From positions 1 through 47,831 of the forward strand of contig LXTR01000011.1 of the NCBI GenBank assembly GCA_001683825.1: 47,831 nt of DNA. Reading direction: 5' to 3'. Below are positions 43,877 to 47,831 of this stretch, piece by piece. Position 1 is the first letter of the stretch, and each line of letters begins with the position of its first letter. A model generated the notes under the pieces. It was not told where the DNA came from, searched no databases, and saw nothing but the letters and a program-made list of their open reading frames with translations. Source of the stretch: Flavobacteriaceae bacterium CP2B (lineage in GTDB: Bacteria > Bacteroidota > Bacteroidia > Flavobacteriales > Flavobacteriaceae). The position numbers and the translations under genes were made by a program.

Positions 43877-45190
43877 GTGTTACCACCCTTGAGAATTCGT
43901 GATTATTTTAAATCGAAATTCCGGATCCTGGCAGGATCAGTGCTATTCCTGCTGGCATTTTCCTTACTCATCCTCTTAACGGTTTTTACCTCCGTATCCG
44001 GGGCCGTGCCCTCAGCAAAACTTGCCACGGCCGGACAAAGTAAGTCTTTGTCCGATGCCTATGAGGCGCAGCTGTATGCCTTAAGGCAAAATGAATTAAA
44101 AACCGCCCTTAAGGCCTATTTTGACCGGGCCATCGCCTCCGGGGATATTGTGGGCGCGGGGGTTAGTATCGTTAAAGGAGATTCCATTGTATTTTCAGGA
44201 GGTTTCGGCAAGAGGAGCAGTAATTCGGAAACCGCGGTGAATCAGGAAACCGTGTTCAGGTTAGGATCGCTTTCCAAGGGGTTTGCCGGGGTCCTGGCCG
44301 CACAATTAAAAGATGAAGGCAAATTGGATTGGGAAGACCGGGTGAGCGACTGTATCCCCGGATTCCGGTTGGGCGACCCAAAGAATACTAGAAAAATCAC
44401 CCTGGCCCATATCTTGTCGCACACGTCAGGGGCCCCATACCATAGTTACACCAACCTCGTCGAGGCAGGATTACCCTTAACGGATATCGCCAAACGCTTT
44501 AAGGAAGTGGTGCCCATTAGCGAACCGGGAGCCATGTACAGCTATCAGAACGCCCTGTTTGCCCTCTCTTCGGAGATCATGCAAAAAGTGACGGGACAGG
44601 AAGTCACCACCCTTTTGGAAAACAGGTTTTTTAAGCCCCTGGATATGCACAACGCCACCCTGGACAATGAAACCCTGGCACACGCCAAAAACGTCGCCCT
44701 GCCCCACGTACGAAGGGGAACCCGGTGGAAAAGCATCAACCTCTCAGACAACTATTACAACGCCATTGTAGCCGGAGGGATCAATGCCAGCGCGCTTGAT
44801 ATGGCCAAATGGATGCGGTTTTTGATGGGCCATAAGCCTGAAATAATGCGACCCTCTGTGGTGAGCGAAGCACTTCGCCCTTTTATAGAAATCAAGGGCC
44901 ACCACAAATACTACCAACGATGGCCCGGGCACCGCGCATCTTACTACGGCTTTGGGTGGCGCATCCATAAATTTGAAGCGGCCGATGGCCTTCTGGAAAA
45001 AACCATTTGGCACCATGGCGGCAGTGTGAACAACTACCGCAATGAAATAGCGATGTATCCGGAAGCGGATTTAGGGATCTGTGTGCTGTTAAACAGCAAT
45101 TCCAAAATCGCCAGGACGGTTATTCCGGACCTGTATAAGCTAGTCAACCAGGTGTATGCGCAACCCAGTTTCATTATTGCGCAGCAATAA
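43877..45190 (+). CDS. Serine hydrolase, beta-lactamase class C fold (membrane-anchored)
   Basis: Start GTG 43877 gives 437 residues with an N-terminal membrane anchor (ILAGSVLFLLAFSLLILLTV). The active-site motifs are complete: SxxK is SLSK at residues 131-134, YxN is YQN (MYSYQNALF), and the KTG-box equivalent is HHGG (IWHHGGSVNNY). The complete triad suits a penicillin-binding protein or esterase. It is not closely similar to the other serine hydrolase in the window, which lacks canonical YxN and HxG. Confidence 0.9.
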   Translation: MLPPLRIRDYFKSKFRILAGSVLFLLAFSLLILLTVFTSVSGAVPSAKLATAGQSKSLSDAYEAQLYALRQNELKTALKAYFDRAIASGDIVGAGVSIVKGDSIVFSGGFGKRSSNSETAVNQETVFRLGSLSKGFAGVLAAQLKDEGKLDWEDRVSDCIPGFRLGDPKNTRKITLAHILSHTSGAPYHSYTNLVEAGLPLTDIAKRFKEVVPISEPGAMYSYQNALFALSSEIMQKVTGQEVTTLLENRFFKPLDMHNATLDNETLAHAKNVALPHVRRGTRWKSINLSDNYYNAIVAGGINASALDMAKWMRFLMGHKPEIMRPSVVSEALRPFIEIKGHHKYYQRWPGHRASYYGFGWRIHKFEAADGLLEKTIWHHGGSVNNYRNEIAMYPEADLGICVLLNSNSKIARTVIPDLYKLVNQVYAQPSFIIAQQ

Positions 45191-45265
45191 TTGCTGATGT
45201 AGTGGTGATTGGAACCCTCTTTTTGTGGATTCCAAGTTTTAGCAGCGTTGCGGCAGATTGCTTTT

Positions 45266-46606
45266 CTAAAAAGCGCGTACCGCCCTGACATAGAATTGTT
45301 GATCCTGGGAATATTCTGGTTCATCGGTAGCACATTCATCGACAAATAGGCCAACAGGACTTCCTATCGCACTGGCTGAAATTATTGTAGAACTCCAATA
45401 ATAAGTATTTGCTGAAAACCCGCCTAAATTGGTGTTTGGCGAAGGGGCTGCTAATCCAATATTCACACACATTAAATATAGTTCCCCTGCACTGGGCAGC
45501 CACCAATCAGCGTAACCATTAAGTTCAAGATTATAACAAATACTGGCAGCATAGTCCCCCGGGCCAAGCGCATTGACAATCGCTACAGTATTTTCCAATC
45601 CGCCAAAGAAACTATGGGTTTCTACAAAAAGTATTTCCCCTTTCGACCATTGTATGCCATCACTCTGATCAACCGGGGCGGCCACTAATCCATGGGTGGC
45701 GTTGGGCTCATATCCGGGGTCTCCAGGCTGGAAAATATAGTAGACTATACCTCCGAATAAAAAATCCCCAATTTCTATTGTACAATCAAATTCAAATTGA
45801 AGCGGTGCTTCCCAGTTAAAATCAGCATAGTCAAAACCAACTATTTTTTGCTCAACGAGCATGTCATTCGCAATAAGTCCAATCTTAATAATGGAAGAAT
45901 TGATTGCCGGAATAACTGTTATTGGAGAATCTTGATCTATGGGATAGTCTTTAGGATCATATAAATACGCAACTACATCGCCAGGACCGCTTTCAAAAGA
46001 TACCCGAATCTTTTCAACGCAGCTCCTTTGTACTTCTGTTAGATATACGCTGATATTTCTCCATTGAAAGGTATGACCATCCACTTCGTCAAGCTCTCCC
46101 AATACGGTCTCCTCTACTTCGTAGAAGCAAAATAGTGTAAGGCTTAGGTAATTCCCGCCTTCTTCAATATCCAGGTAAAAAGGAACAGCCGTCGGGTTAA
46201 ACTGAGAAAGAAGTTCGGCCTCCAATAAATCCGGAATACCATAGCGTACAACACCCCCGCTAAAATAGCTTACTTCGTACACGGTATATCTCCCTATGGG
46301 AATGGGATCAGTAGAAGCACTATAAAAGAATGGCCCTTCTTCCCAAACGCCCCCTTTGGTGTCAATAACCCATTCTACATTGTTCTCATCCCTGGCCATT
46401 ATTCTAATAAAAGTTTTACTTCCATCTCCTTCCTCCTGCCAATTGCAGACCGGAACTTTAGAATTGGAATTTAATTGGGGGACACTGACTTCCATGTCTA
46501 TAGTGCCGTATAAGGTTGGTGTATCAGGTTTATCAGGATTCCCAACAGGTTCTACATTGCAAGCCATTGTGAGTCCCAACCAGATGAATACGAATACTTT
46601 CCTCAT
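45266..46606 (-). CDS. Lipoprotein with C-terminal DUF1566-like (Lcl) domain
   Basis: The start at 46606 (MRKVFVFIWLGLTMAC) gives a 446-residue lipoprotein. A long N-terminal beta-rich region has no recognised family. From about residue 290 the C-terminal domain shows the DUF1566 pattern: GGIVYYIF, GYADWWLPSAGELYLM, YYWSST and VRAVRAF. Such domains are found in surface adhesins and lectin-like proteins. The gene is visibly AT-richer than its neighbours, suggesting transfer. It is convergent with the serine hydrolase. Confidence 0.85.
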   Translation of the reverse strand: MRKVFVFIWLGLTMACNVEPVGNPDKPDTPTLYGTIDMEVSVPQLNSNSKVPVCNWQEEGDGSKTFIRIMARDENNVEWVIDTKGGVWEEGPFFYSASTDPIPIGRYTVYEVSYFSGGVVRYGIPDLLEAELLSQFNPTAVPFYLDIEEGGNYLSLTLFCFYEVEETVLGELDEVDGHTFQWRNISVYLTEVQRSCVEKIRVSFESGPGDVVAYLYDPKDYPIDQDSPITVIPAINSSIIKIGLIANDMLVEQKIVGFDYADFNWEAPLQFEFDCTIEIGDFLFGGIVYYIFQPGDPGYEPNATHGLVAAPVDQSDGIQWSKGEILFVETHSFFGGLENTVAIVNALGPGDYAASICYNLELNGYADWWLPSAGELYLMCVNIGLAAPSPNTNLGGFSANTYYWSSTIISASAIGSPVGLFVDECATDEPEYSQDQQFYVRAVRAF

Positions 46607-46698
46607 CTCAAGTGTGATTTCCAATTACAATTCGACAATACGGGGGACTTTTCATGAATAACCGGGGCTGTATTCACGAATAAGCAAGAAAGTAGGAT

Positions 46699-46887
46699 AT
46701 GATCAAGATATTGCTCAAAGGGGGTCCATGGAAGATAGAAAATTTATTCTATTTTAATTACGGGAAACCGGATGAAGCAACTAAATATTTAGTAGTCTAT
46801 TTACAGGAAATCTATGGCCTACCTGGAGATAGCTGCGCTGTTCCTGAGGGAGCCGCGCTCGCGGAGCGGTATCAGGACCTGGATTAA
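46699..46887 (+). CDS. Short open frame of doubtful coding status (62 aa)
   Basis: The 62-residue frame has a plausible N-terminus (MIKILLKGGPWKIENLFYF) but its last third lies within a sequence repeated at 46926-46971. It may be a small gene or the 5' remnant of a gene truncated by repeat insertion. No family is recognised. Confidence 0.25.
   Translation: MIKILLKGGPWKIENLFYFNYGKPDEATKYLVVYLQEIYGLPGDSCAVPEGAALAERYQDLD
46816..46860 (+). repeat. Direct repeat, copy 1 (45 bp)
   Basis: This copy is about 80% identical to 46926-46971, with the shared core GGAGATAGCT and CGCTGTTCCTGAG. It overlaps the end of the 62-residue frame. Confidence 0.75.
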
Positions 46888-46925
46888 TCCTAAATAAAAG
46901 AAGGGGCACAATAGCCCCTTTGTGT

Positions 46926-46971
46926 AGCCTCACCAGGAGATAGCTCCGCTGTTCCTGAGAAAGCCTCGTTC
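46926..46971 (+). repeat. Direct repeat, copy 2 (46 bp)
   Basis: It is the more symmetric copy: CAGGA...TCCTG and AGC...GCT can form a hairpin. The copy 1 equivalent has one arm mismatch. Confidence 0.75.
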
Positions 46972-47009
46972 TGAAAATACAAAAGTCCCGGCCGCAATGC
47001 GGCCGGGTG

Positions 47010-47064
47010 TATTTTTGGAGCGGGCCTCACCGAAGCATGCTTGGTTCGGCTGGCTCCAAAAATA
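47010..47064. repeat. Long imperfect hairpin
   Basis: TATTTTTGGAGC (47010-47021) and GCTCCAAAAATA (47053-47064) are perfect 12-bp arms; inside, CCGAA...TTCGG flanks GCATGC. It could be a terminator-like RNA structure on either strand or a recombination-related palindrome. Confidence 0.75.
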
Positions 47065-47242
47065 AAGCCTTTGCTTTCGCAAAGGCCTTTTGTGCTTATT
47101 CGTAGCCTCACCAGGGCGTTGGATACTAATGTAATTACTTGATATTCTGCTTTTTACCTGAAATATTTTTCTGCCTGTTAACCGATCGGTTCACCAGTCT
47201 CAACTAGAGTAGCAATGAACTTATTTGTATTTAAATATCGTC

Positions 47243-47282
47243 AAAACTTTTGAGATGTACCCATGAGGATCTCAAAAGTTTT
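47243..47282. terminator. 14-bp stem hairpin upstream of IS3 orfA
   Basis: AAAACTTTTGAGAT (47243-47256) and ATCTCAAAAGTTTT (47269-47282) are exact complements around a 12-nt loop. The stem ends in a T run, as in intrinsic terminators. It may insulate the IS from external transcription. Confidence 0.6.
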
Positions 47283-47404
47283 TCCACTACGCATTTTACC
47301 CGAACAAATCGGGAATCAGGAATTTAAAAAGATATTGTAAGCTACCCTTAAAACCGAACTGTTTAAAATTATAAAAATGATTAATTTTAAACATAGTTCA
47401 ACCC

Positions 47405-47671
47405 ATGAAGAAGAGTAAATTTTCACCTACCCAGATTGCCAAGATTTTAAAGGAATTCGATAACGGTAAGACCGCCGCGGAGATCAGCCGGGAGTATAGC
47501 GTTAGTACGGCTGCTTTTTATAAGTGGCGGGAGCGCTATGCCGGAATGAGTGGTAAGGAGCTAAAACGGATCAAGGAACTTGAGGAGGAGAACCGCAAGC
47601 TCAAGCAAATGTATGCCACTCTAGCCCTGGACCACCAAATGGCCAAGGAGATCATTGAAAAAAAGCTCTAA
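47405..47671 (+). CDS. IS3-family transposase OrfA
   Basis: The 88-residue protein is a typical OrfA with an N-terminal helix-turn-helix (FSPTQIAKILKEFDNG, AAEISREYSVSTAAFYKW) and a leucine-zipper segment (LEEENRKLKQMYATLAL). It binds the element's ends and, by frameshift, is fused to OrfB. Its stop overlaps the OrfB frame. Confidence 0.93.
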   Translation: MKKSKFSPTQIAKILKEFDNGKTAAEISREYSVSTAAFYKWRERYAGMSGKELKRIKELEEENRKLKQMYATLALDHQMAKEIIEKKL

Positions 47672-47831
47672 AGCCCTGCCGTAAACGTTTTATCAGCCAG
47701 GAACTTGCCCATTTCGGTATCAGCAGGGCGTGCCGTGTTTTAAATATGAGCAAGAGCGTCTATTACTACAAACCCCTTCCCAAGGATGATCATGAGATTG
47801 AGCAGGCCTTACGTGAAAAGGCAGAGGCTCG
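47659..47831 (+). CDS. IS3-family transposase OrfB (3' part outside window)
   Basis: In the -1 frame relative to OrfA the sequence reads KKALKPCRKRFISQELAHFG, then RACRVLNMSKSVYYYKPL, the standard N-terminus of IS3 OrfB before the DDE integrase domain. The shift site is A-AAA-AAG at 47659-47665, the classic IS3 slippery heptamer. The catalytic DDE residues are not in the window. Confidence 0.88.

Larger units (their letters stand above)
46888..47404. other. Hairpin- and repeat-dense gap before the IS3 element
   Basis: This 517-bp non-coding stretch contains a stack of hairpins: 46901-46920 (AAGGGGC/GCCCCTT), 46933-46956, 46987-47007 (CCCGGCCGC-AAT-GCGGCCGGG), 47010-47064 and 47067-47086. Another lies at 47243-47282. 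GTAGCCTCACCAGG occurs exactly at 46924-46937 and 47102-47115, each after a hairpin and a TTTTGTG-like tract. No tRNA is visible. Confidence 0.7.
47336..47831 (+). mobile_element. IS3-family insertion sequence (left part, runs off window)
   Basis: OrfA and the start of OrfB with a frameshift site identify an IS3-family element. A TGTAAG sequence at 47336 is a possible left terminal-repeat start, matching the usual TG... ends, but without the right end this cannot be confirmed. The element extends beyond the window. Confidence 0.6.

Noticed and set aside
46888-47404. Integron attC array or tRNA cluster
   Set aside because: Hairpins and direct repeats are present, but I found no GTTRRRY/RYYYAAC core pair and no T-arm GGTTCRANNCC, so neither assignment is supported.
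1-47831. CRISPR arrays, rRNA operons and prophage
   Set aside because: No regularly spaced direct repeats, no rRNA-like sequence and no phage structural or integrase gene are visible.

Overview
The window looks like a chromosomal segment of a Bacteroidota bacterium, most likely a marine member of the Flavobacteriaceae with fairly high GC for that family; the genus (Robiginitalea-like) is only a guess. The evidence is the family content: the DUF1800/DUF1501 exported pair with a type IX secretion (T9SS) C-terminal signal, the flavobacterial type of arginine decarboxylase next to agmatinase and a deoxyhypusine-synthase homologue, SDR-type threonine dehydrogenase and DUF3124. Promoter-like boxes match the Bacteroidota -7 consensus TAnnTTTG, and clear Shine-Dalgarno sequences are scarce. 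Almost all of the window is ordinary chromosome; the last 2.5 kb is accessory in character.

Layout. 0-3.2 kb: DUF1800 (cut by the window start) and DUF1501 export pair. 3.3-9.5 kb: metG, a histone-deacetylase-like hydrolase and a PAP2 phosphatase, then a flavin oxidoreductase followed by a c-type cytochrome. 9.6-12.6 kb: a compact operon of lipoprotein nucleoside hydrolase, ribokinase and a GRP/DMT-type sugar permease, which reads as nucleoside-derived ribose salvage. 12.6-14.6 kb: ferritin, a tiny Lys/Cys-rich protein and two paralogous secreted His/Cys proteins. 14.8-25.2 kb: housekeeping and exported enzymes (SSB, serine hydrolase, DUF6807, zinc-ribbon protein, CBS protein, M28 peptidase, SDR, TPR protein, small secreted proteins, threonine dehydrogenase). 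25.2-29.3 kb, minus strand: polyamine operon speA - speB - deoxyhypusine synthase homologue - acidic protein, with a VOC protein after it. 29.7-45.2 kb: secreted protein, PQQ/haem alcohol dehydrogenase, moaE-moaC, DUF3124 lipoprotein, SulP transporter, DinB, PLP decarboxylase, GNAT, DUF1059, RidA-like lipoprotein, DUF5009 membrane protein and a second serine hydrolase. 45.3-47.8 kb: AT-richer DUF1566-type lipoprotein, a stack of hairpins and direct repeats, and the left part of an IS3-family element running off the window.

The most unusual signals are three. First, a dispersed intergenic repeat of about 60 bp, with at least six copies between 30.6 and 43.5 kb: a GTTT...GCAGTA box, a spacer of constant length (19-20 nt) with unconserved sequence, and a G-rich hairpin. 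Second, the two secreted paralogues share an ungapped block ending in HC-x3-C-x-H-x2-H-x3-HAxFY, close to ferritin. Third, the deoxyhypusine-synthase homologue lacks the catalytic lysine and sits in a tight polyamine operon where speA and speB overlap by 89 nt.
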